Shown here: piece after piece, positions 8,732-17,244 of the stretch
Layout of the letters: every line of letters begins with the position of its first letter
Numbering within the stretch: the stretch's first letter is position 1
Assembly: GCA_963837655.1 (NCBI GenBank)
Contig: CAWIOK010000001.1
Span: 372,001-436,000 of the forward strand
Length of the DNA: 64,000 nucleotides
Direction of reading: 5' to 3'
Source: CAVVSD01 sp963837655
Lineage (GTDB): Bacteria > Actinomycetota > Thermoleophilia > Solirubrobacterales > Solirubrobacteraceae
Notes under the pieces: model-generated
The model's input: only the letters and a program-made list of their open reading frames with translations
What the model was told of the DNA's origin: nothing
Database searches by the model: none
Position numbers and translations under genes: made by a program

Positions 8732-8908
8732 CTACGCCGCGACGACGACGCGCTCGCGCACCCGCCGCACGAGCTCGGCCGGCAGCTCCTGCAGACCGTG
8801 ATCGTTCCGGGCGTGGAGTGCGACCTGGGTGAGGATCTCGTCCTCTGTGGTGTCGGTGAACGTCGCAGTGCATCCGGGCACCACGGAACCGCAGCTGAAG
8901 CTCTTCAT
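8732..8908 (-). CDS. Small DUF1059 protein
   Basis: A 58-residue protein that begins MKSFSCGSVVPGC and contains EDEILTQVALHARNDHG, the pattern of the DUF1059 family. The two N-terminal cysteines and the HARxDHG histidine could bind a metal, but no function is established. It sits immediately upstream of the EAL gene, nine bases apart on the same strand, suggesting co-transcription with c-di-GMP turnover. It is easily missed because the EAL reading frame can be extended through it in another phase. That alternative gives an arginine-rich, low-complexity sequence and is rejected. Confidence 0.85.
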   Translation of the reverse strand: MKSFSCGSVVPGCTATFTDTTEDEILTQVALHARNDHGLQELPAELVRRVRERVVVAA

Positions 8909-8978
8909 GGCCCGTCCACCGGCACCTCACGGCGCCCGCTGGATCAAGCCCGGCACGCTGCCGCTCTGCGATCGACCA

Positions 8979-9662
8979 CTAGTCCAGCGAGGTGGGCGCA
9001 CCCATCGCGTCCACCAGCACCCCACCGAGCGTCATCCAGTTCGCCCGCGCCGCGGACGCCGCCCCAGAGGCGTCGCCCGTCTCGGCCCGCGTGATGAGCG
9101 CCTGGTGCTGGGCGACGAAGCGCCCGCCCGGCAGCGCCGAATGGCAGCACATGCACTCGACGGTCAGCAGGCGCGGGGTGAGGCGATCGAGTACGTGCGC
9201 GATCTCCGGGTTGCCGCACGAGTCGACGAACACCTCGTGCAGATCCTCGTCGGCCTTGTAGGCAGCGGTCCCGTCGCCTCGCTTCACCGCATCTGAGAAC
9301 TCCTCGTTGGCGGTGTGCAGCGCGGCGATCGCGGTCCGTCCCAGGTGCGGCACCGCGAGCTCGGTCGCCAGTCCGTGGACGGCGGCGAGCAGCGGCACGA
9401 CCTCGTGGACGTCGCGCACGGTCAGCGTCGCGACCCGCGTGTAGCGCTGCGCGGCGAGCTCGATGAGCCCCTCGTCGGCCAGCCGGCGCAGGGCATCGCG
9501 TACCGGCGTGCGGCTCACACCGAGCCACCCGCACAGCTCTTCGTCGTGCAGCACCTCCCCAGGTGCGAGCGTCCCGTCCACGATCGCCTCGCGCAGCTTG
9601 TCGTAGGCGGTGTCCCGCAGGAGATGCCGGTCGACTGGGTCCCGACGGTCCGGAACTGGCAT
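8979..9662 (-). CDS. GntR-family (FCD domain) transcriptional regulator
   Basis: A 227-residue FadR-type GntR regulator with an N-terminal winged helix (AYDKLREAIVDGTLAPGEVL, then ELCGWLGVSRTPVRDALRRL) and a C-terminal helical FCD ligand-binding domain. The FCD domain carries candidate metal ligands in DEDLHE and in the later histidine-rich stretch. The ATG at 9662 lies inside an 8-bp-arm palindrome, a strong hint of autoregulation. It is transcribed away from the hydrogenase operon with about 100 bases between the starts, so it is the obvious candidate regulator of H2 oxidation here. Its effector is unknown; FCD proteins usually bind small organic acids. Confidence 0.9.
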   Translation of the reverse strand: MPVPDRRDPVDRHLLRDTAYDKLREAIVDGTLAPGEVLHDEELCGWLGVSRTPVRDALRRLADEGLIELAAQRYTRVATLTVRDVHEVVPLLAAVHGLATELAVPHLGRTAIAALHTANEEFSDAVKRGDGTAAYKADEDLHEVFVDSCGNPEIAHVLDRLTPRLLTVECMCCHSALPGGRFVAQHQALITRAETGDASGAASAARANWMTLGGVLVDAMGAPTSLD

Positions 9663-9675
9663 TTCAGATGCCAGT
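9655..9675. promoter_or_regulatory. Palindromic operator candidate overlapping the GntR start
   Basis: ACTGGCAT-N5-ATGCCAGT is a perfect 8-bp-arm inverted repeat spanning the start codon of the GntR gene. Its size and symmetry fit a dimeric GntR/FCD regulator and suggest self-repression. Confidence 0.6.
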
Positions 9676-9701
9676 AGACCACCTCGGTCAAGTCGTTGCG
9701 A

Positions 9702-9723
9702 GTCCACACATCGACGTGTAGAC
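9702..9723. promoter_or_regulatory. Second palindrome upstream of hypC
   Basis: GTC-N-ACAC-N6-GTGT-N-GAC is a 22-bp dyad 43 bases before the hypC start. Its centre is about 47 bp from the other palindrome. It differs in sequence from the first, so it may serve another factor. Confidence 0.45.
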
Positions 9724-9765
9724 CGTCCTGTACCACTGCATGGGTCGACCTGGGGAGGACGCCCG

Positions 9766-10032
9766 ATGTGCCTGGCCATACCCGGCCGGATCCTGGAGAT
9801 CGTCGACGTGGGCAACCGTCTCGCCAAAGTCGACGTCGCGGGTGTGCGACGCACGGTGAACATCGGCCTGCTCGAGGACGCGGACGTCGGCGACTGGGTG
9901 CTGATCCACGTGGGATTCGCCCTGTCCAAGGTCGACGAGGAGGAGGCCCAGGCGACGCTCTCGCTGCTGGAGGGCATGGGCCAGGACTTCGAGACCGAGC
10001 TCGAGGAGCTCAAGGCGAGCGTCATCGAATGA
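9766..10032 (+). CDS. hypC: Hydrogenase maturation chaperone HypC
   Basis: An 88-residue HypC/HybG/HupF-family chaperone. It begins MCLAIPGRI; the N-terminal cysteine after Met1 binds the Fe(CN)2CO unit while HypD and HypE build it, and the chaperone then delivers it to the large-subunit precursor. GGGGAGGAC just upstream is the ribosome-binding site. It is the first gene of the 14-gene hydrogenase operon and overlaps the next gene by four bases. The acidic helical C-terminus (SKVDEEEAQATLSLL) is typical for the family. Confidence 0.95.
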   Translation: MCLAIPGRILEIVDVGNRLAKVDVAGVRRTVNIGLLEDADVGDWVLIHVGFALSKVDEEEAQATLSLLEGMGQDFETELEELKASVIE

Positions 10033-10226
10033 GCTCCTGTCACTGCGTCACCTGCTCGGACGAGGGGCTGCCGATGACCGTCGTCCGCATCGACGCCGAG
10101 CGCGCGCTGGCACTGTGCGAAGGCGAAGATGGCGCGCGCGCCTCCGTTGAGATCGCCCTGGTCGAACCGGTCGCCGACGGCGACCGCCTCCTGGTGCACG
10201 CGGGCACCGCGCTGGTGCGGCTCTGA
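10029..10226 (+). CDS. Second, short HypC/HupF-like protein
   Basis: A 65-residue protein beginning MSSCHCVTCSDEGLPM and ending in GDRLLVHAGTALVRL, the closing strand pattern of HypC/HupF chaperones. It lacks the MC start and instead carries three cysteines in CxC-x2-C, like the hydrogenase assembly HupF variants described as CITCSDEA. It may be a partner or alternative scaffold for HypC in assembling the iron centre. ATG at 10029 overlaps the hypC stop and its own stop overlaps the hypD ATG, so all three should be made together. The family call is good; its division of labour with HypC is unknown. Confidence 0.85.
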   Translation: MSSCHCVTCSDEGLPMTVVRIDAERALALCEGEDGARASVEIALVEPVADGDRLLVHAGTALVRL

Positions 10227-11341
10227 TGCGGTTCGTCGACGAGTTCCGCGACGCAGAGCTGGGGCGCGTCCTCGCCGGCGAGATCCTCGGGGTCGTCGAG
10301 CCTGGCCGCCACTACAAGCTGATGGAGGTCTGCGGCGGCCACACGCACTCGATCTACAAGTACGGCGTCGATGACCTGCTGCCGGCCAACGTGGAGCTCG
10401 TCCACGGACCCGGCTGCCCGGTCTGCGTCATCCCTATGGGACGCGTCGACGACGCGATCGCGATGGCCCACGAGCCCGGCGTGATCTTCACCTGCTTCGG
10501 GGACATGATGCGCGTGCCCGGCTCGCACGGGACGCTGACCGACGCGAGCGCCGAGGGCGCCGACGTCCGGATGGTCTACTCGCCGCTGGATGCGCTGCGC
10601 ATCGCGAAGGAGAACCCCGACCGCGACGTCGTGTTCTTCGCCATCGGCTTCGAGACGACCGCCCCGTCCACCGCGCTGACGCTGAAGCGGGCCAAGGCGG
10701 AGGGCGTCACGAACTTCCTCTGCTTCTGCAACCACGTGACGATCGTGCCGCCGCTGCGCGCGCTGCTGGAGTCGCCCGACCTGCGCCTGGACGGCTTCAT
10801 CGGCCCCGGCCACGTGTCGACGGTCGTCGGCGCGCGCCCGCTGGAGTTCATCCCCGCCGACCACGGCAAGCCGGTCGTCGTGAGCGGGTTCGAGCCGGTG
10901 GACATCCTGCAGTCGGTCCTCATGATCCTCACGCAGCTGTCCGAGGGCCGCTGCGAGGTCGAGAACCAGTACAAGCGGGTCGTCCCGTACGAGGGCAACC
11001 TCGCGGCGCTGAAGGTGATGGGCGAGGTCTTCGAGCTGCGCCCGCACTTCGAGTGGCGCGGCCTGGGGTTCATCTCCCACAGCGGGCTGAAGCTCAGCGA
11101 CGCCTACGGCGACCTCGACGCCGAGCGGCGCTACACGATCCCCAACGTCCGGATCGCCGACCCGAAGGCGTGCCAGTGCGGCGAGGTGCTCAAGGGCGTC
11201 ATCAAGCCGTTCGAGTGCAAGGTCTTCGGGACGGCCTGCACGCCGGAACGCCCGATCGGCACGTGCATGGTGTCCAGCGAGGGCGCCTGCGCGGCGTACT
11301 ACAACTACGGGCGCTTCGCGCGGGAGCGGGAAGTTGTCTGA
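10226..11341 (+). CDS. hypD: Hydrogenase maturation protein HypD
   Basis: A 371-residue HypD, the [4Fe-4S] scaffold that with HypC holds the iron of the active site while CN and CO are attached. Diagnostic motifs are MEVCGGHTHSI, GPGCPVCVIP, the FETTAPSTA stretch and the C-terminal cluster cysteines (ACQCGEVLKG, GTACTPERPIG, SSEGACAAYYNYGR). ATG overlaps the preceding stop (TGATG) and the end overlaps hypE by eight bases. It shows no frameshift, unlike most of the genes that follow. Confidence 0.97.
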   Translation: MRFVDEFRDAELGRVLAGEILGVVEPGRHYKLMEVCGGHTHSIYKYGVDDLLPANVELVHGPGCPVCVIPMGRVDDAIAMAHEPGVIFTCFGDMMRVPGSHGTLTDASAEGADVRMVYSPLDALRIAKENPDRDVVFFAIGFETTAPSTALTLKRAKAEGVTNFLCFCNHVTIVPPLRALLESPDLRLDGFIGPGHVSTVVGARPLEFIPADHGKPVVVSGFEPVDILQSVLMILTQLSEGRCEVENQYKRVVPYEGNLAALKVMGEVFELRPHFEWRGLGFISHSGLKLSDAYGDLDAERRYTIPNVRIADPKACQCGEVLKGVIKPFECKVFGTACTPERPIGTCMVSSEGACAAYYNYGRFAREREVV

Positions 11342-12471
11342 GGTGACGTCGTCCGGAGGTCCGAGCTTGCGAGGACCGCAGGCCGAAACCTCGATCTCCG
11401 AGCGCGAAGCCAAGATCCTCGGGATCATCGAGACCGCGCGGGCCAAGCGCCACAAGTTCCGCGACGCGCGCATCACGACCGCGCACGGGGCAGGCGGCAA
11501 GGCGACCGCCGCGCTCATCGAGGGACTGCTGGTCCCCGCCTTCGCCAACCCCGCGCTGGACGCGCTGGCCGACGCGGGGACCGTGACGATCGACGGCACG
11601 GACATCGCGATGACGTCCGACAGCTTCGTGGTCAAGCCACTGGTCTTCCCCGGCGGGTCGATCGGCGAGCTGGCCGTGAACGGCACGGTGAACGATCTCG
11701 CGATGGCGGGGGCGCGCCCCCAGGCGCTGACGCTGGCGCTCATCCTCGAGGAGGGCCTGGAGGCCGGTGTGCTGCGCGCCGAGGTCGAGGCGATGGCCGC
11801 TGCGGCCATCGCCGCCGGCGTCAGCATCGTCGGCGGGGACACGAAGGTCGTCGGGCGCGGTCAGGCCGACAGCATGTACGTCTGCACGACGGGCATCGGG
11901 CGCATCGACCCGCGGGCGGACCTCTCCCCCGCCGGGCTGCGTCCCGGCGACCGCCTGATCGTCAGCGGCCCGATCGGGCTGCACGGCACCGCGATCATGC
12001 TTGCCCGCGGTGAGTTCGAGCTCGGCGCCGAGGTCGAGTCCGACACGCGGCCGATGTGGCCTGCGGTCGATGCGATGCTCGAGGAGGCCGGCCCTGGGCT
12101 GCGGTGCCTGCGCGATGCCACGCGCGGCGGCGTGGCGTCCGTCCTCAACGAGCTTGCGCGCGCCTCGGGCGTCGCGATGATCGTGCGCGAGGCGGCCGTG
12201 CCGGTGCCGCCGGTCGTGGCCGGCGCGGCGGAGCTGCTCGGCATCGACCCCATGCACGTCGCCAACGAGGGCGTGCTCGTCGCGGTAGCGGACGCCGACC
12301 ACGCAGACGCGGCGCTCGCCGCCCTGCGCTCGGTCGACGGGTTCGGCGACTGCGGCGGAGATCGGCGAGGTACGCACCGAGCCGGGTGGCGTGGTGCTCG
12401 TGGAGACGGCCTTCGGCGGCGGACGGGTCATGGACCAGCTCGTAGGCGATCCGCTGCCGCGGATCTGCTGA
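11334..12471 (+). CDS. hypE: Hydrogenase maturation protein HypE (one frameshift)
   Basis: HypE dehydrates a thiocarboxamide made by HypF on its C-terminal cysteine to the cyanide ligand of the active-site iron. The protein reads well from TTG 11334 (GTG 11343 is an alternative), with AHGAGGKATAALIEGL, DGTDIAMTSDSFVV and SIVGGDTKVV. At about 12351 one surplus base (a T after GGCGAC) breaks the frame. In the shifted frame it ends exactly as HypE should, with VETAFGG, GDPLPRIC and a terminal cysteine. The continuous product would be about 378 residues. Because both halves are perfectly conserved, a sequence error is more likely than a dead gene. Confidence 0.9.
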
Positions 12472-12484
12472 GAGAGGAGCGGTG

Positions 12485-13547
12485 ATGGCGACGTTCGAGA
12501 TCTCACCCAACCAGGCGACGACGGAGGCGGTCGAGGCGCATGTCCTCTGGATCACCGTCGGGCTGTCCTGCGAGGGCGACAGCGTGGCCATGACGTCGGC
12601 CACCAATCCGAGCCTGGAGGACATCATCACCGGGGCGATCCCCGGGATGCCCAAGGTCGTCATCCACAACCAGGTCATCGCCTACGAGGTCGGCGCGGAG
12701 TACATGCAGGCCTGGTTCGACGCCGAGGAGGGCAAGCTCGATCCGTTCGTCCTCGTCATCGAGGGCTCGCTGGGCAACGAGAAGATCAACGGCGACGGCT
12801 ACTGGACCGGCTTCGGGGTCAATCCGTCCAACGGCCAGCCCATCACCGTCAACGAGTGGGTGGACCGGCTCGCCGGCAAGGCCGCCGCGGTGGTCGCGCG
12901 TCGGGACGTGCGCGACCTACGGCGGCATCCCCGCGATGAAGAACAACCCGACCGGCGCGATGGGCGTCCGCGACTACCTGGGGTGGAACTGGAAGTCCAA
13001 GGCCGGCATCCCGATCGTGAACATCCCCGGCTGCCCGGCCCAGCCCGACAACATGACCGAGACGCTCGTGCACCTCGTCTTCGCGCTCGCGGGGATGGCG
13101 CCGGTGCCCGAGCTCGACGATGCGGGCCGGCCGGTCACGCTCTTCGGCCGCACCGCGCACGAGAGCTGCAACCGCGCGGCGTTCTACGAGTCGGGCAACT
13201 TCGCCACCGAGTACGGCGACGACCACCGGTGCCTGGTGAAGCTCGGCTGCAAGGGCCCGGTCGTGAAGTGCAACGTCCCGCTGCGCGGCTGGCAGAGCCA
13301 CATGGGCGGCTGCCCCAACGTCGGCGGCATCTGCATGGCCTGCACGATGCCGGGCTTCCCCGACAAGTACATGCCGTTCATGGACGAGGACCCCAACGGC
13401 AGGCGGTCCTCGCAGGTCGCGAAGTTCACCTACGGGCCGATCCTGCGCTGGGCGCGTGGCCAGTCGATCAAGCGCAAGTACGACATCGAGCCGGCGTGGC
13501 GGCACAACCGCGCCGAGCTGACCTCCGGCTACCAGAAGCGTTGGTAA
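12485..13547 (+). CDS. hhyS: [NiFe] hydrogenase small subunit, group 1h type (one frameshift)
   Basis: The FeS-cluster subunit of the actinobacterial high-affinity (group 1h) hydrogenase, about 353 residues when repaired. It passes electrons from the NiFe site to partners. The N-terminus has GLSCEGDSVAMT, where other families have a second cysteine; in characterised group 1h enzymes an aspartate replaces one cysteine at the proximal cluster. Later cluster residues occur in GTCATYGGIP, NIPGCPAQPD, LVKLGCKGP and GGCPNVGGICMACTMPGFPD. There is no twin-arginine signal, matching this soluble or peripheral group. One extra base near 12899 separates the GKAAAVVA strand from VGTCATYGG. An AGAGGAG precedes the ATG. 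Confidence 0.92.
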
Positions 13548-13556
13548 GGAGCACTC

Positions 13557-15339
13557 ATGGCGCTCGCAGAGACTCCCAAGGAGCAGAAGGTCACCGTCAA
13601 GCAGATGTCCTGGGATCCGGTCACCCGGATCGTCGGCTCGCTGGGCATCCACACGGAGATCGACTTCACCAACCAGCAGGTGCTGAAGTGCTGGTCGACG
13701 TCGATGCTGTTCCGCGGCTTCGACATCTTCATGAAGGGCATCGACCCGCGCGACGCGCATTTCATCACCAGCCGGATCTGCGGCATCTGCGGTGACAACC
13801 ACTGCACCTGCTCGTGCCTGAACCAGAACATGGCCTACTCGGTGAAGCCGCCGAAGCTCGGGGACTTCGCGTTCAACCTCGCCGAGTCCGCCGACTTCAT
13901 GTTCGACCACGCGATCTACAACGACTGCATGGCGAACGTGGACTACAGCGAGCAGATGGTGAAGGAGACCAACCCCGCCGTCCTGGCCAAGGCGGAGAAC
14001 ACACCGGCGCCGCACTCCGACATCCACGGCTACAAGACGATCGCCGACATCATGCGCGCGCTGAACGCGTTCACCGGCGAGTTCTACCTCGAGACCCTGC
14101 AGGTGGCGCGCTACACGCGTGAGATGTACTGCCTGTTCGGCGGGCGCCACACGCACCCGTCGACGATCCTGCCCGGCGGTTGCAGCGCGAACATCACGCA
14201 GCAGACGTGCACGGAGTACTACGTGCGCCTCATGCGCTACATCGACTACTGCAAGCGCACCGTGCCCATGCACGACGACCTCTACGACTTCTTCTACGAG
14301 GCGCTGCCGGGGTACGAGCGGGTCGGGTTCCGCGAGACCGACCTCGTGTGCTGGGGCTGCTTCGACGACCCGGACCACGTCGACTACGACTACAAGAACA
14401 TGACGGAGTGGGGCCGGCACCGGTACGTGACGCCCGGCCTCGTCTTCGGCGGCGAGCTCATCACCACCGACCTCGTCGAGATCAACCTCGCGATCCGGAT
14501 CCTGCTCGGCTCGTCGTACTTCGACGACTGGACGAACGAGGAGACGTTCGTCTCCGCAGGATCCGCTGGGCAACCCGATCGACAAGCGCCATCCGTGGAA
14601 CAAGGTGACGCTGCCCAAGCCACAGGCGCGCGACTTCGCCGACAAGTACTCGTGGGTCGCCTCGCCGCGGATGGAGGACAAGCGCACCGGCAAGTTCGTC
14701 GCCAACGACACCGGCGGCGGGCCGTTCGCGCGCCAGTGGGTCACCGCGAAGGCGGGGCTGGTCGACTTCGGCTACCTCAAGGCCACCGGCGAGAGCATCC
14801 AGATGGTGCTGCCCAAGACCGGGTTCATGCCCGAGATGCAGCTCGAGTGGAAGATCCCGCCCTGGTCCAACGCGATCGAGCGCCAGCGCGCGCGGACGTA
14901 CCACCAGGCGTACTCGGCGCTCGTCGCGCTGCACAACCTCGAGCGGGCACTCGTGGAGATCCGGGCGGGGCGGACGAAGAGCTGGAACGACTTCACCGTT
15001 CCGGACGAGGCGATCAGCGTGGGCTTCCACGAGGCGGCGCGTGGCGTGCTGTCGCACCACATGGTCATCCGCGACGGGAAGATCGCCAACTACCAGCCCT
15101 ACCCGCCGACGCCGTGGAACGGCAACCCGCGCGACTCCTTCGGAACGCCGGGGCCCTACGAGGACGCCGTGCAGAACACGCCGATCTTCGAGGAGAACGG
15201 TCCCGACGACTTCAAGGGCGTCGACATCATGCGGGCCGTCCACTCCTTCGACCCCTGCCTGCCGTGCGGCGTGCACATGTACGGCAAGGGCGGCGGCAAG
15301 GTCCGCAAGGTGGTGCACACGCCGACCGGGATGTGCTGA
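13557..15339 (+). CDS. hhyL: [NiFe] hydrogenase large subunit, group 1h type (one frameshift)
   Basis: The catalytic subunit, about 593 residues when repaired, holding the NiFe centre that oxidises H2. The first nickel-ligand motif is RICGICGDNHCTCS (Cys75, Cys78). The second is DPCLPCGVH (Cys567, Cys570, His573), followed by a 20-residue tail that the protease encoded at 18387 should remove after His573. The RICGICGDNH form points to group 1h, known for oxidising atmospheric H2 in dormant actinobacteria. One surplus base near 14563 interrupts the frame between NEETFVSA and DPLGNPIDKRHPW. AAGGAGC precedes the ATG, and the small-subunit stop is ten bases upstream. Confidence 0.93.
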
Positions 15340-16602
15340 TGTCCGAGGAGCTCGGGCCGCCGAGCTCGTCGAGGTCTACGGCGAGGGCCTGCGGCGGATC
15401 TTCGCGACGCTGGATGCGGAGACCGTGGCGCGCCTCGCGGACGACGACGTCGTCGCCGGCCTCATGCTCGCGCACGGGCTGTACCCGGTCAGCCTGGAGG
15501 AGCGGGTGCAGCGAGGCGCTGGACAGCGTCCGGCCGTACATGGAGTCCCATGGCGGCGACGTCGAGCTGCTCGGGATCGAGGACGGCATCGCGTCGCTGC
15601 GGCTCTCGGGCTCGTGCAGCGGCTGCGGCGCGTCGCAGACGACGATGGAGCACGCGATCGAGGCGGCGCTGCAGGAGCACGCGCCGGACCTGCTGGGCAT
15701 CGACGTCGACGGCGTCGTGGAGGCGGCGCCCCGGCGCCCCGAGCCGGCGCCAGAGGCGGAGTGGATCGAGCTGTCCGGCGTCGCCGAGCTGCCCCGCGGT
15801 GCGGTGCGGGGGACGTCGGTGGGCCTGATCGTCGCCAACGTCGCCGGGACGCTGCTGGCGTACCGCGACCGCTGCGCCGGATGCTCGGGCCCGCTGGCGG
15901 ACGGGATGCTGCTGGGCGGCAAGCTCACGTGCGCGGGCTGCGGGCTGCGCTTCGACCTGCCGCGCGCGGGTCGTTGCGCCGACCGCGAGGTGCTGCAGCT
16001 CGACCCGGTGCCGCTGCTGCGCAACGGCGGTCCTGTGCGCGTCGCGATCGCGCTCGAGCCGGCCTACACGGGCGCGACGTGCGAGCTGTGCCCGATCGGC
16101 ATCGGCGAGGACCACCGGCACCTGCTGCATCTCGTCGAGCGCCGGATCATCTGCGTCTGCGAGACGTGCTGGTCGACGCGCTCCGGCGACCCCGAGTTCC
16201 GTCCGCCGGGATCGCGGACGCAGGTGCTCGAGGACTTCGACATGAGCGACGAGGTCTGGCGCGCGTTCGGGATCCCGATCGGCCTGACGTTCCTCATGCG
16301 CTCGAGCGTGAGCGGCGGCGTCGTGGCGCTGTATCCGAGCCCCGCCGGGGCGACGGAGTCCGAGCTCGATCTCAGCGCGTGGGACACGCTTGTGCGCGGC
16401 CAACCCGATCCTCGACCGGCTGGAGCCCGACGCGGAGGCGCTGGTCATCGACCGCACCGTCGACTCGCCGCACGTGTACGCGATCGTCCCGGTCGACCAG
16501 GCCTACAAGCTCGTCGGGCTCGTCAAGGAGCGGTGGGAGGGCATAAGCGGCGGGCGCGGCGTCCAGGAAGCCGTCGCCGAGTACTTCGAGGCGCTGGTTT
16601 GA
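15339..16602 (+). CDS. NifU - four-Cys Rieske-like - DUF5947 fusion protein (three frameshifts)
   Basis: A hydrogenase-operon protein of about 420 residues. The N-terminal part (YGEGLRRIFATLD, then RPYMESHGGDVELLGI and GSCSGCGASQTTM) is a NifU C-terminal FeS-carrier domain with its CxxC. The middle part looks like a Rieske domain, but both metal pairs are cysteines: CAGC-x(17)-CAGC. The last 200 residues are DUF5947, with CELC, EDHRHLL, CVCETC and YPSPAGATESEL. The NifU-to-DUF5947 junction lies in one uninterrupted frame, so the fusion itself is not produced by an indel. Frame breaks lie near 15355 (a base missing), 15513 and 16398 (a base extra). It probably carries electrons or clusters for the hydrogenase; this is inferred from context. 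Confidence 0.85.
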
Positions 16603-17244
16603 CCGTCGAGGTCCTCCCCCGCCTCGACCCCGAGTTCTCGATCCTCGCTGTCGAGCCCGTACCCCACACTGCGACCCCGACGCTGCGCTTCCATGCGCAC
16701 GTCGACGACCCGACCGGGCGCGAGATCCACACGATCGCGCTGACGACGCAGATCCAGATCGACCCCGCCCGGCGCTCCTACGACGCCGGAGACCCACGAG
16801 CGCCTCGTCGAGCTCTTCGGCCCGCCGGAGCGGTGGGCGTCGACGACGGAGGTGTTCCGCTGGGCGCACGTCTCGGCGCTCGTGTCCGGGTTCACGGGCG
16901 CGACGTCCTTCGCGATCGACGTCCCCTGCACGTACGACCTGGAGGTCGCGGCGAGCAAGTACTTCTACTCGCTGTCGGGCGGCGAGGTCCCGCTGTCCTT
17001 CCTGTTCAACGGGATGGTGCTCTACCGCGGCGAGGGCGACCGGCTGCAGGTCGCGCAGGTGCCGTGGAGCTGCACCGCGCGCTGGCGCATGCCCGTCGAG
17101 GCGTGGAAGGCGGTCATGGCCGCGTACTACCCCGGCGGCGGCTGGGTGCGCGTGACGACGGAGACGCTCGACGCCCTCTCCGCCCGTAAGGCGGAGGGCG
17201 GCCACCACAGCTACGACAGCCTGATCGGAGAGCTCCTGGCATGA
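16599..17244 (+). CDS. DUF6084 hydrogenase-associated protein (one frameshift)
   Basis: A protein of about 214 residues that I recognise as DUF6084, found next to group 1h hydrogenase genes in actinobacteria. Conserved stretches are TPTLRFHAHVDDPTGREIH, IDPARRSYD, FGPPERWASTTEVF, CTYDLEVAASKYFYSL and YYPGGGWVRV. It has no cysteine motif or membrane segment, and no biochemical role is known to me. Translation starts at TTG 16599 in a TTGA overlap with the previous stop. One extra base near 16786 separates RRSYDA from the ETHERLVELFG continuation. Its stop overlaps the next ATG. Confidence 0.85.

Noticed and set aside
8944..8978. Possible extra gene or leader between the DUF1059 and GntR genes
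   Set aside because: Only short arginine-rich frames; no start with a ribosome-binding site.
12351..12360. Classical programmed frameshift (prfB-like) in hypE
   Set aside because: No slippery codon followed by stop and no internal Shine-Dalgarno; flanks of the various breaks share no common sequence.
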